From Thalassiosira profunda (Eukaryota > Bacillariophyta > Thalassiosirophyceae > Thalassiosirales > Thalassiosiraceae), in assembly GCA_036939355.1 (NCBI GenBank), contig JALLAP010000107.1, positions 1 to 20,127 on the forward strand: a DNA stretch of 20,127 bases. The letters run 5' to 3'. The notes beneath the pieces were generated by a model. That model saw nothing but the letters and a program-made list of their open reading frames with translations, was not told where the DNA came from and ran no database searches. Below, one piece after another: positions 1 to 8,770 of the stretch. The position numbers were made by a program, and so were the translations under genes. Position 1 is the stretch's first letter; each line of letters begins with the position of its first letter.

Positions 1-2
1 CC

Positions 3-800
3 GTAGGACGTATTATGTTCGAATTCGACGGCACCGACCAGACCTTCGTCTGCTCCGGCACCGTTGTCTGCGACGGCAACGGCGGCAGGGCGGACACGCA
101 GAACGGACGTAGCATTGTGGTGACCGCGGCACATTGCGCGTACAATGATCAATTGAAGAGGTTTGCGACCCGAGCGCTGTTCATACCTGACCAGGCGAAT
201 ACGAAAGCGGACAAGAGCAATATGAAGTGTGGTGATGATCCCATGGGCTGCTGGCACATGAGCTTTGCCGTTGTGGCGAAGGGCTGGACGGAGGGCGGCG
301 GATTTCCTTACAATGTCGGCTTTGACTACGCGTACTGGGTGGTCCACGACGACCGAGACACCCACGAGCGGGGCTACAAATCGGGCCTCACGGGGATCCT
401 CGATCGGGACGTGCCATGTTTCAACGTCGACTTCGACTCCCGTCGCCGGAACGACGACTTCGTCTACTCCCTGGGCTACTCGGCGGACAAAGATCCCGAC
501 TTTCGGCACTGCTCGATGGAGGCTGGAACGATCAACGGCATACCGACCTACACCAACCTGTGGCTGGACGATTGCGCCATGTCGGGCGGTGCATCGGGCG
601 GGCCATGGATGAAAGATTTGGATAAGAGCGGGAGGGGCACGGTCATGAGCGTCAACTCGTGGGGCTTCACTCATAAAGACGGAATGGCCGGTCCGGTGTT
701 TCAGACCGAAGAAGGCAGCCTGGCCGAGTGCCTGTTCGAGAAGGCGCAGAGGGCGGACGATCCGGGAAGGCAAGGAGGCATTGTGGTCAACAATTGCTAA
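3..800 (+). CDS. Trypsin-like serine protease, 5'-truncated by window edge
   Basis: The reading frame is open to the left edge, and residues before the first ATG (position 15) already look like the family start (VGRI-MFEFDG, then FVCSGTVV), so the gene probably begins outside the window. Numbering from that ATG, the chymotrypsin-fold triad is visible: His40 in VVTAAHC, a probable Asp104 in VGFDYAYW, and Ser194 in SGGASGGPW. The Asp that normally precedes the nucleophile context (GDSGGP) is Ala here, as in several V8/trypsin-like microbial proteases. Paired cysteines (C41, C72, C79, C135, C166, C187, and the last residue) suit an extracellular disulfide-bonded enzyme. Expected role: endopeptidase, secreted or lumenal. 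The stop TAA is 26 bp from the stop of the opposing gene. The family call is firm; substrate and N-terminus are unknown. Confidence 0.85.
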   Translation, partial: VGRIMFEFDGTDQTFVCSGTVVCDGNGGRADTQNGRSIVVTAAHCAYNDQLKRFATRALFIPDQANTKADKSNMKCGDDPMGCWHMSFAVVAKGWTEGGGFPYNVGFDYAYWVVHDDRDTHERGYKSGLTGILDRDVPCFNVDFDSRRRNDDFVYSLGYSADKDPDFRHCSMEAGTINGIPTYTNLWLDDCAMSGGASGGPWMKDLDKSGRGTVMSVNSWGFTHKDGMAGPVFQTEEGSLAECLFEKAQRADDPGRQGGIVVNNC

Positions 801-826
801 GACTGTTAGGCCCAAGTCACTCACTG

Positions 827-1981
827 TTAAAACATGGTCGCGTAGGAGGCCCTGCAAGCCGCAAGCTTGCTCGAGATGCTACTGTACTTTCGCAACTCCT
901 TCGACAAAGCATTTGCATCCATGCCCCTCTGTCGCTTGTCCAGCAACACTTTTGCGTGGTTCATCTTCAGCTGCAGCTGGCTCCGCGCCACCCCTCGCCC
1001 GCACAGCAGGTGCTCGATGCCCACGATGTCTTCGGGGCCGAGTGAATTTCGCTGCAACGCCTCTGGCGATGGCAGCCCCGTCAGGGCGTTGAACGACGTT
1101 TCGTCCCTCGCGAACGCCTTGATGTGGCTCCGTATCGATCGGGCGTGCGCGACGGTCAGATCCGAAAAGGTTGCGTCATCCTCCCGGCTGTAGAACAAGT
1201 CCCCAATGGGTTCCTGGGACTCGTACGTGCAGATGGACTGCATATCACAAAAGGTGACGTTCCGCTTTGGCTTCCGTTTCTTGCGGCCCTTTCGCCTCGT
1301 CGGAGCTGTGTCATTGTGTCTGGACGCCGAAGCCTTGGACTGCCTCCTCTGCGGGTGGTAGCCCCCCAACGCCTGGGGATCATCCCCGAGCGCCTGTATC
1401 GAGCTCGACGAATGCCGTCGCTGCGACCTTTCTCTCTGCGGTCCAGGCCCCTCTTGATCTGCGAGTGAGAGCAGGTCGGGGGCCGAGAGCGTCCCTTCGC
1501 GGCTTTTGGTCGAGGGGGACCTGGCCGACGCGGCGTTCTTCTGTCGCTCGTCCTCGCGCCGCTGCAGCTTGCTCCGTATCCTCGTCCCATCGCCAAGAAA
1601 GCAGGCGTCCAACGCGTCGGGCAACGATCGGCACCCGGCCTCGGACGTATCGTTGACTGCTCCCGCGAGGATCGCGTCGAGCGGCAGAATCTCGGCGAGC
1701 GCGTCCACCGACCGCGCGCCCGACGTCCGCTCTGTCATTCGTGGGTGCCCCAGCTCCTTTCTCCGGGCCTCGTCGTTCCGCTGCTGCATCTTGTGGCTGA
1801 AGTGCGACATGGCCGGCGGCTTTGTCGACTTTGACGCGCCTAGTCTACTCTTGCGTGTCCGTTGCGCCACCTCCGCCGGGTACGCGTCCAGACCGTCCGG
1901 CAGCGACCTTGCCCCGGACACGCCAATGCTTCTTCCCGGCACGGTGCGATCTGCACGCTCGGCAACGGTTGCAAGTTGCAA
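827..1981 (-). CDS. Hypothetical low-complexity protein with conserved C-terminal region; 5' end unresolved
   Basis: The frame is open from an in-frame stop at 2012-2014 down to TAA at 827-829. The first in-frame ATG is only at 1810 (327 aa), yet coding-like sequence extends upstream: a module around ARSLPDGLDA (near 1910) recurs as CRSLPDALDA (near 1645), each followed by a basic R/K-rich stretch. Either translation starts at 1810 or an upstream exon joins this frame. The middle is basic and Gln/Ser-rich, with RRKGRKKRKPKRN as a probable nuclear signal. After it, VTFCDMQSI...DLFYSREDDATFSDL...GIEHLLCGRGVARSQ resembles an uncharacterised region I associate with many short diatom proteins (phosphosite-like N part, then a helical segment with an R/G-L/I-E motif). 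No catalytic motif is seen and function is unknown. Confidence 0.6.
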   Translation of the reverse strand: MQLATVAERADRTVPGRSIGVSGARSLPDGLDAYPAEVAQRTRKSRLGASKSTKPPAMSHFSHKMQQRNDEARRKELGHPRMTERTSGARSVDALAEILPLDAILAGAVNDTSEAGCRSLPDALDACFLGDGTRIRSKLQRREDERQKNAASARSPSTKSREGTLSAPDLLSLADQEGPGPQRERSQRRHSSSSIQALGDDPQALGGYHPQRRQSKASASRHNDTAPTRRKGRKKRKPKRNVTFCDMQSICTYESQEPIGDLFYSREDDATFSDLTVAHARSIRSHIKAFARDETSFNALTGLPSPEALQRNSLGPEDIVGIEHLLCGRGVARSQLQLKMNHAKVLLDKRQRGMDANALSKELRKYSSISSKLAACRASYATMF

Positions 1982-2375
1982 CTCACTCCTACCTGCTGGG
2001 CTGGCAACGTCTCAAACGATTCGTTTGTAGGTATATGAGTACATGAACAATGAACACATAGTCGCGACGTCTCTTTGAGCTTTGAGCTCCTACCAAGAGC
2101 AACGGTGACCTGCTCCAAAATGTGGGGTCATTCTTTCCCTGAGAGCGCTACTTTTGTCGCAGTGAATGCTTAGGGTCATTGTGATATGTCTTTCGGAGTT
2201 GAGGAATGTCGTTGCGACGCGTCCCTGAGAGTAGTGGAGTGGGAAGGAAGGAGGGAAGGAGTCGCGGCGAACTGAAATTTGGACTTTGGACACAAAGAAG
2301 AGCGAGGGCGAGGGGGGGCGGGCCGGACGGGACGGGGGCGGGATAGATAGCCCGCATGCTGGAACTGCTCCCTCG
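1982..2375. promoter_or_regulatory. Divergent intergenic region with 5' leader of the TMEM184-like gene
   Basis: This gene-free stretch lies between the 5' ends of the hypothetical gene (-) and the TMEM184-like gene (+) and must hold both promoters. Visible structure: a purine tract of GGAA/GGGA units at about 2239-2260, a dense run of six G-tracts at 2306-2342, and a short upstream ORF at 2356-2379. No clear TATA box is seen at a sensible distance from either start. Confidence 0.5.
2306..2342 (+). promoter_or_regulatory. Potential G-quadruplex in 5' leader
   Basis: Six runs of three or more G (2306-2308, 2312-2318, 2320-2322, 2329-2331, 2334-2338, 2340-2342) sit within 37 nt, with loops of 1 to 6 nt. 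This satisfies the usual G3+N1-7 rule several times over. It lies 34 nt before the ATG at 2376 on the coding strand, so the transcript would carry it if the leader includes this region. Confidence 0.55.
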
Positions 2376-2379
2376 ATGA
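2356..2379 (+). other. Upstream ORF overlapping the main start codon
   Basis: An ATG at 2356 opens a 7-codon frame (MLELLPR) whose TGA at 2377-2379 overlaps the main ATG at 2376-2378 in the arrangement ATGA. If the transcript starts upstream of 2356, scanning ribosomes meet this ATG first, and the main protein would depend on leaky scanning or reinitiation. Confidence 0.4.
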
Positions 2380-4017
2380 GCCTGCTCGACGACTCGCGGG
2401 GGGACGGCCTCTTGGGGAGCAACGCTGGCGGGCCGTCGCATCCACAATTGCCGGGCGGCGAAAATCCTCAGGAGGCACCGCCCACCGCCTCCTCCACATC
2501 GGCCCTCTCCGACACCTTCACTGATGCCCTCGCCGGCGACCTGCCCCTCCCCGGCGACGACCGCGAGACCTTCGTCCAAAAGTACCTCTCCCGCATAATC
2601 ACCGCCATCCTCGCCTTGTCGCTCATAGGGCTGGTGTTCGTGTTGATGCCAATATATGCGGTGCACGCCGCGAAGAACGAACGGTGGAACGAGACGCTGT
2701 ATTGGACGGCCGGGGCGTTCGTTTTGGTGGCCGTGCCGGTGAGCGTGTACGGCATCGTCCAGCACCTGGTCAATGTGAGTAAATAATATTGCAAATTATG
2801 TGAACTGTGCACATCATGAGTGTCACACTCACCCTCCTCCAACATCCTCCCCACTTCTCAGTATTACATGCCTCAGGTTCAGAAATACGTGATCCGGATC
2901 CTCTTTATGGTGCCAGTTTTCTCCATCCAGGCGGTACGACTTGTCGTCCTATTTTCAATACTTGTGGCGTCGTTCTGAGTTGCTCACTTTTGTGCACAAC
3001 ATTCTTTTCGTTCAGTGGTTCAGTCTTTTCTTCCACAGCGCCGCCCCCTACATCCGCGTCTTTCGGGAGCTGTACGAGGCATTCGTCTTGTCATCCTTTG
3101 TCTATTACATCATCGAATTGTTGGGGGGCGACGATCAATTGGCAATAAAATTGCGCACTAAAGACGGCAAGCACGGCCACCATCCACTTCCCTTCCGATG
3201 TATTTGCAAAGAGTGGCAGATGGGACGGCAGTTCCTCATCAACTGCAAGTACGGCGTATTGCAGTACGTGTTGGTGAAGATCCTCGCGACCGTTGCAGTA
3301 ATCATCCTGTCGGCAAAGGGGATGTGGAATTCCGGGACCTGGGCGTGGGACAGCGCGTGGACGTACATTGCCGTAGCAATGAACGTGTCCATCGGGTACG
3401 CGCTGTATTGTTTGGTGAAGCTCTACTACGCAACAAAAGAGGATTTGAGGGAGTGGAACCCGGTGTGGAAGTTCCTCTGCATCAAGGGGATCATTTTCTT
3501 TACGTTTTGGCAGGGCTTCATCATCGAATGCTTGCACTCGGCCGGAGTGATCACGGACGTGGGCGGCTGGGACAGTGAACACGTGGCCGATGGACTCCAG
3601 GACCTCCTCATTTCTTTCGAGATGGTCGGCTTCGCAATACTGCATCGGTATGCATTCCCTCATACGGATTACATTCATTATCTTCGGCGGCACGGGAAGC
3701 GGTCACGGCGAAGAAGAGGCGGTGCTGCAGAGCCTTTGGAGGAGACTGTCTTCCTTTTTGATCAGGACCACAATGCGGTCCATGATCAGGCAGTCGACGT
3801 TGAATACCAGCCGCCTTCAGTGCGGCAATTAGACCGGCCATTGTCGGTCAGCAGGGCGTTGATGGGCGTTGTCCCACGCGAAACAATATCAGACATCGCA
3901 AGGATGAGCATGGGCGGCAGCGTGACGGTGGGCGAAGGCGGTGGGAGCAGCCGAGGGGGCGCTTCCAGCACGCACAGCGACATTGTCATATCCAGAGAGC
4001 ACGCCGAAGGGATATAG
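2376..4017 (+). CDS. TMEM184 / organic solute transporter alpha family membrane protein (three exons)
   Basis: Exons 2376-2774, 2862-2933 and 3016-4017 join in phase 0 across introns of 87 and 82 nt (donors GTGAGT and GTACGA, acceptors TTCTCAG and GTTCAG), giving 490 aa. Unspliced reading hits stops in both introns. Across the junctions the family consensus runs unbroken: GIVQHLVN, then YYMPQVQKYVIRILFMVPVF, then WFSLFFHSAAPYI. Further family hallmarks are REL-YEAFVLSSFVYYIIELLGG, an Arg/Cys-rich loop (PFRCICKEW), KFLCIKGIIFFTFWQG, and the last-helix end FAILHRYAFPHTDY. About seven membrane segments are expected, with a cytosolic N-terminus rich in Pro/Ser/Asp and a 120-residue basic, Gly/Ser-rich C-tail. 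The family is linked to solute transport or vesicular trafficking; substrate is unknown. The first in-frame ATG is 2376. Confidence 0.9.
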
Positions 4018-4107
4018 AGTTTTGCGCTGTGGCATCTGCAGCACCGTTGGGGAGTAGATGTACATTATTTGTGTCAATTAAGATTAGATGGTTTGGGCTC
4101 AAGCACA

Positions 4108-5856
4108 TCAACAATCAGCATCATCGGCGTTGACGGGCCTGAAAAAGGAAGAGATGTTTCCCTTCGCCTGCCTCATTGACGCCGAGACACCGTTGAAAGT
4201 TGTTGCTGGCTCTGAGTTCGACGAAGACGACTCTGGCGGCCTCTTTCTTTGGCGGTCACTGCTTTGCGACGTGCTGCCTCCAGATCCGGACCGACGCTTT
4301 TTGGATGCATTGGGGCGCATCATCAGTTGCACTCCGGATGCACTCCCCTTTCGAGGCTGCGATGATTGTTGCTTCTGAAAAGACCGCTTCCTCGCCGTCG
4401 AAGCTTTATCCAATGCATCCATTGCTGAACTCTTTCGTTGCGGAACGTTGCCATTAGATTTGCTGAGTGACAGCTTTGGGACGTACGATCCTTTGCCCTC
4501 TCCAACTTCTTTGGCTCTGTTGATCGGTTTCATGTCGCCATTTGTTTTTGACGAAGCCTTTTCAGGCAGCGACACTGTTCGGCTGAAGGAGCCGGCAGCC
4601 TTTCTGTCAGACGCAAAGCTGCTGTCGAGGCCATCCTCATCATCTGACGCACCTTTCATTGAGCTTGGTGCGCCATGACCTGTCCTGCTCCCGCCCAAAA
4701 GCTTTTGCAGCCTCCCTTCCAACGCTTTCACCTTCCTCTGCTCCCTCCCAAACTTGATCTCCCACTCCCGATCCCTCCTCGCAAACTCCTTCTCCTTCTT
4801 CGCGGTTCTAGCTTTGACCGAGTGCAGGTCCTGCGTCATCTTGTTGTACGTTTTGCGAATCTCCTCCATCTCGTTCATGTCCTCAAATCCCGACCGGTTG
4901 GACAGGTTGTGGTACTCCTTCTGCAGCTTGGCGATCTTCGATTGGAGCGACGCCTTCTCGAGTTGCGATTTGCCCATGAAGTGTTTGTAGGAGCTCTCCA
5001 TTGAGGTGAATTGGGATTGGAGCTTCTCGTGCTTTCGGTTGGCGCGCTCGGCCTCCACGGTCCGATCGAGCGCGGTTTGTTGCAGCTTTTCCATTTGCGC
5101 CGTCAGCGATTCGTTGGTGGATTGCAGCGAGTCTTTCTCGGATGCCATGTTGGATTTGACAGTCTGCAAGCTCATTATCGAGTTCTTGAGCCTTTGTATT
5201 TGCTTGTTGGTCGACGACAGTGACGATTGCTGTGTTGAGATCTGGCTGCAATTCACAATCTCTCTGTGCAGGCACTTCAATCTCTTCAGTATTTGGTGCA
5301 TCCTAGGCTTGCTCTCTTGGAACTCCTGCAATTGCATCTTTTGTGTTTGGCCCTCAGATTTTTCCGGAGATTGTTGGGTTAGATCAATCGTCTCGCAGAT
5401 GGCCGCGATGTATTGATCGCTGCTGTCCGTCACGTCAATCACACTATCGTCGCTGCTGTTTCCGTCCCCGCTATCTTTGCACCCGCAAATAGTCTCCAGC
5501 TCCTTCCAGAGATCGTCCCACTCCTCCACGAGGTGCACCAATTCCAGCGCATCGTCACCCTCCTCCCCACTTCCATCGCCACTCTCATCTGCATCCCCGC
5601 CCGCAGCAGCCACCTCCCCGCAGCCACTCCCCAATTCGAGAAACACCGGCACGAAGCTCCTCGTGCTCGACTTGCAAATGGCGCACTTGGGCTTGGTCCT
5701 CCGATTTTGGGTGGTGGCCGCGACGACCTGATCCCAGCACGAGCGGTGGTAGGGATGGCCGCACGGCGCCGCCACGCCCCACGGCTCGCTGTCGGACGAG
5801 GCGATGGGGCACAGGCAGATGGGGCAGTCGGTGGCGCCGGCGGCGTCGTCGCTCAT
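4108..5856 (-). CDS. RING-type E3 ubiquitin ligase with SUMO-interaction-like motifs and coiled coil (TRAIP-like)
   Basis: 582 aa from the first ATG (5856). The RING is complete: C11-x2-C14, C32-x-H34, H37-x2-C40, C58-x2-C61, so Zn binding and E2 recruitment are likely. An acidic stretch follows (88-150), ending in two SUMO-interaction-like motifs: VIDVTDSSD (139-147) and TIDLT (156-160). A long, Cys-poor coiled coil spans about 170-400 (repeated Leu/Gln/Lys heptads). The C-terminal third is Ser/Lys-rich, with a nuclear-signal-like KKRRSGSGG and RQRKRP. The last 18 residues contain KGNISSFFRP (565-574), a PIP-like I-x-x-F-F core. RING, then coiled coil, then C-terminal PIP is the order in TRAIP, a replisome-associated E3; that homology is inference. 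The tandem SIMs also suggest SUMO-targeted ligase behaviour. It is divergent with the ZGRF1-like gene and 90 bp from the convergent TMEM184-like stop. Confidence 0.8.
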   Translation of the reverse strand: MSDDAAGATDCPICLCPIASSDSEPWGVAAPCGHPYHRSCWDQVVAATTQNRRTKPKCAICKSSTRSFVPVFLELGSGCGEVAAAGGDADESGDGSGEEGDDALELVHLVEEWDDLWKELETICGCKDSGDGNSSDDSVIDVTDSSDQYIAAICETIDLTQQSPEKSEGQTQKMQLQEFQESKPRMHQILKRLKCLHREIVNCSQISTQQSSLSSTNKQIQRLKNSIMSLQTVKSNMASEKDSLQSTNESLTAQMEKLQQTALDRTVEAERANRKHEKLQSQFTSMESSYKHFMGKSQLEKASLQSKIAKLQKEYHNLSNRSGFEDMNEMEEIRKTYNKMTQDLHSVKARTAKKEKEFARRDREWEIKFGREQRKVKALEGRLQKLLGGSRTGHGAPSSMKGASDDEDGLDSSFASDRKAAGSFSRTVSLPEKASSKTNGDMKPINRAKEVGEGKGSYVPKLSLSKSNGNVPQRKSSAMDALDKASTARKRSFQKQQSSQPRKGSASGVQLMMRPNASKKRRSGSGGSTSQSSDRQRKRPPESSSSNSEPATTFNGVSASMRQAKGNISSFFRPVNADDADC

Positions 5857-6220
5857 GGTTTGCAAATGGGGCGCGGCCAACGGCGAAGTTGCAACCGAGT
5901 TCGGCAAATTGTAGACGCCTCTAATCTCCAATTATCCGCGCTGCTCTGCCCTCGCCCTCTCCGCTGGGTCGTCGGGGTCGTTGCCCCGGAGGTGCACCAC
6001 ACTGAACACCGACTAAGCACCGACCCGCCCCTAGAAAATGGCGCATCCCATTTAGTGTGGAGGAAATTGTGTACGATTATCAAGATTATCAAGTCCCGAT
6101 TATCAGACTCGCCACTCAGAGACCATTTTTTTCTCTCGACAACCAACGACACTCACAACACCCTCTCTGCGCGGCCTCTCTTCTACTCATACGACAACAT
6201 CCTGTCCTGGCAGCGCGGCA
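5857..6220. promoter_or_regulatory. Divergent promoter between RING E3 and DUF2439 genes
   Basis: 364 bp separates the two start codons. It contains three direct copies of GATTATCA at 6075-6082, 6084-6091 and 6098-6105, and an E2F-like GCGCCAT on the minus strand around 6038-6044. A pyrimidine-rich leader (about 6150-6200) precedes the ATG at 6221. No other coding sequence is seen. Factor identities are not claimed. Confidence 0.5.
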
Positions 6221-8690
6221 ATGGCGACGACGCGTGGGCGGAACGGAGGCCCGTCCTGGGGCGCCTACGAGCCCCGCGGCGGTGGGCCGTCGGGCGGCGG
6301 CAATCGCGGCGGCAGCGGCTTCAATCGAGGCCGTGGTTCAGGTGAAAGTGGCAACGGCCCGAATCGAGGCAATTATGCGAGCAATAACCGACAGCAAAGC
6401 CAGCAGGATGACGTCTGGGCGGAGTACGACCGCGTTCACGGAGCGGATCATCCGAACAATGCCGGCACGTCAATGGCGAGGAGCGCAAAAAATGCTGCGC
6501 GGTACAACCTTCCCAGTCGAGGGCAAAATCAGGGGCAGGACTATCCACAGTCTGGCAATCAGAGGAGGGGCAACGGCTTTTCGGGGGGCGACAGCAACCG
6601 CAATCGAGGGATGAATAATGCTGGCTTCTCGAACAACAACACTGGCGGGAAATACAACGGCGGTGGCAGCAATTATCGTGGGGGCAGCCACAATCGCCAC
6701 GGAGGGGAGCCGGGGAGTGCCAGTCAATCTTCCGCCTACAACAACGACAACAGCAATGGGATGAATCGAGCGGCTCCGCCAACTACGACATCCTCTGGCT
6801 ACAATGGCAATCAATCTCGGCATCAGCAGCAAGCCTACAATGGCAATCAATCTCGGCAGCATCAGTCCTACAATCCACAACCGCAGACTCAGCAGTCGCA
6901 CCATCCACCCCCCAATTACAATGCACCGGGCAACAACAAAATCCAGCTGCAGGTCCTGTACACCCACCAAAAGACCAAGAAGAAGAAATCGTGGAAGGAC
7001 GGTCGCCTCGTCCTCACCGGGACGAGCGCATCGCTCTTCGACGCCTGTCCCAACGCCGGCAGCGCCGGGGGCGCCGTCGACTCGTTGGAATTGAGCCGCG
7101 CCGCGGCCCAGGAGCTGCGGGATGGGATGTACGGGGACGACTTTTTGGAGAGCGAGAAGTTTTTGGTGCAGGTGGAGGGGCCGTGGGTGGATCCCACCGG
7201 GGGGAACGGCGGGAACAATATACTGTGGAACAAGCAGCCCCAAGTCGCTGAAATTGGCGGGGCTCCGGGAGGGACGAACGGCGGGCTGCGGAGGGGCGCG
7301 CAGGCGCCGAGGGATGAAGAAGCTGCTGTCGAGCAAGTTTCGGATGCCGGGGAAGGTGCGGCCGCTGCATCCCGAGGAACGACGCAGAAGGGCGTGGGGG
7401 GACAACGGGGCGAACAAACGGCAGCGACCGTTGCAGCCGGGCGAGCTGGAGCGGCAGTTTTACGGAGGCGGTGGGGGCGATGGAGGGTATGGAAATGGAG
7501 AGCACCAGAGCAATGGCAGTGGTTATGGCCCTGGAGGGTTTGACAATGGAAGGAACAATGCCAGCAGAGGGGGCTACGGAAATGGTGGTGGAGGCTACAA
7601 TGATGCTGGTGGGAGTGGTCGCAATGGAAACGATGGCGGGTACCAAGGTCAGAACTCTGGTGGATATCCTCCCGACGACGGAAACTGGAGGGGCAATGAT
7701 CGAAACAACAGCGATGGAGGCAACCGGCGAGGACCTGATATGTCTCGCAACCCCTACAATGGCTCTGGGGATCGACACGGTGGGCGGCAGTCGAATCGGC
7801 AGGTTCAGCAATTCCGCAGCGATGGCCGAAATGGAAGCAACGGTGGTCCTCCGAGGGGCAATCAACCCCAGTTCCAATCGAATTACGATGCAAGTGGATT
7901 TTACGCGATGGAGGATGAGGAGAGTGACGGCGAAGGGCTCAATGAGGATGGCAACAATGCCAGCAATGGCGAAAGGCAGGAACGAGGAAGGTGTGCGTAC
8001 GACGACCGAGGCCGCGATGAAGACGTTGGAGGCGCATCTCAACATCCGCGTGCAGAGGACAATCGGCGTCAAAGCGACAGCTTCGAACGATCTGCTCTGA
8101 GATCGCGGAATGATCCATCCCGTGAGCAGGTACCGAGAGAGGTCGCCTATGAGAATGGCCCACCACCGGAACCGAACGATCAAGGCGATGACGATTCTCT
8201 GTTTGCGCTGCTGGGCGCTACGAAGGCCCCAGCACCCGTGCAGCAACCCCGTCCCGGAAATGCGACAGAAACCGGCCGAGGCGAAGGGCGTGGTATTGAA
8301 GAGGATGCAAATGAAAACGGCAACAGAGGCGCTGCTGAGCACACCAACAACAACGCCGATGCGAGACAAAACGAGGAGAAGGGTGGGGAGGAGAACAACT
8401 CGTTCCTTGCCGGTATCATTGGGGCGGAGGACGAGAGGGCGAACAATCCCAAAGCTGCTCGATCCGACTCGCCTCTCGCGTTTGGGGCCGGTTCGTCGTG
8501 GGACGACTTTGACGAAGGGAGCGACGATGGCCTCGGCGAGGAAGGCGCTGCTGTGGACAAGGATGCTGCTCTCGAAAAGAACGGCTCAGGCAGCAACGAG
8601 GGTGGGGCGTCTGGTGGTGGCTTCTCGGGCTTCACGCTGCCGTCGGCTGGAGAGAGCTCGTCTGAAGACGAGGAGGAAGATGAGGATTGA
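6221..8690 (+). CDS. RGG/GN-rich protein with ZGRF1/Mte1-type DUF2439 domain
   Basis: The ATG at 6221 opens a Gly/Asn/Arg-rich N-terminus with RGG-like repeats (1-235). A DUF2439-like domain follows at about 241-320: IQLQVLYTHQKTKKKKSWKDG, GRLVL, SLFD, and SEKFLVQVEG. The frame must then change by +1 to reach KKLLSSKFRMPGKVRP and the long second half. The best splice I can place is 7183-7303 (121 nt, GTGGGT donor, GCGCGCAG acceptor), giving VEGP-RRGMKKLL and 782 aa in total. Alternatives (7187-7271, 7244-7319) or a sequencing error cannot be excluded. The second half is again G/N/R-rich, then acidic, ending SSSEDEEEDED. DUF2439 occurs in ZGRF1, Mte1 and Dbl2, which act with helicases at recombination intermediates; no helicase domain is present here. 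RGG tracts suggest nucleic-acid binding or condensate formation. Confidence 0.75.
6799..6870 (+). repeat. 36-bp in-frame tandem repeat
   Basis: The first 24 bases of 6799-6834 recur exactly at 6835-6858 in the same frame, encoding two copies of YNGNQSR followed by a His/Gln-rich tail. This is a recent in-frame expansion within the disordered N-terminal region. Confidence 0.8.
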
Positions 8691-8770
8691 TGCTGCTCTA
8701 GACTGAACTCTATAACAGTGGCTATACATGTATTATCACAGTACACAGAGATCATCGTATGGCATCAGCC

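Noticed and set aside
6470..7417. 315-codon minus-strand frame
   Set aside because: Same cause: it is a mirror of the Gly/Asn-rich N-terminal coding region.
7014..8369. 451-codon open frame on the minus strand
   Set aside because: It is antisense to the RGG-rich half of the DUF2439 gene; GGN/RGG codons read backwards give a stop-free frame. The peptide has no domain and no plausible ATG context.
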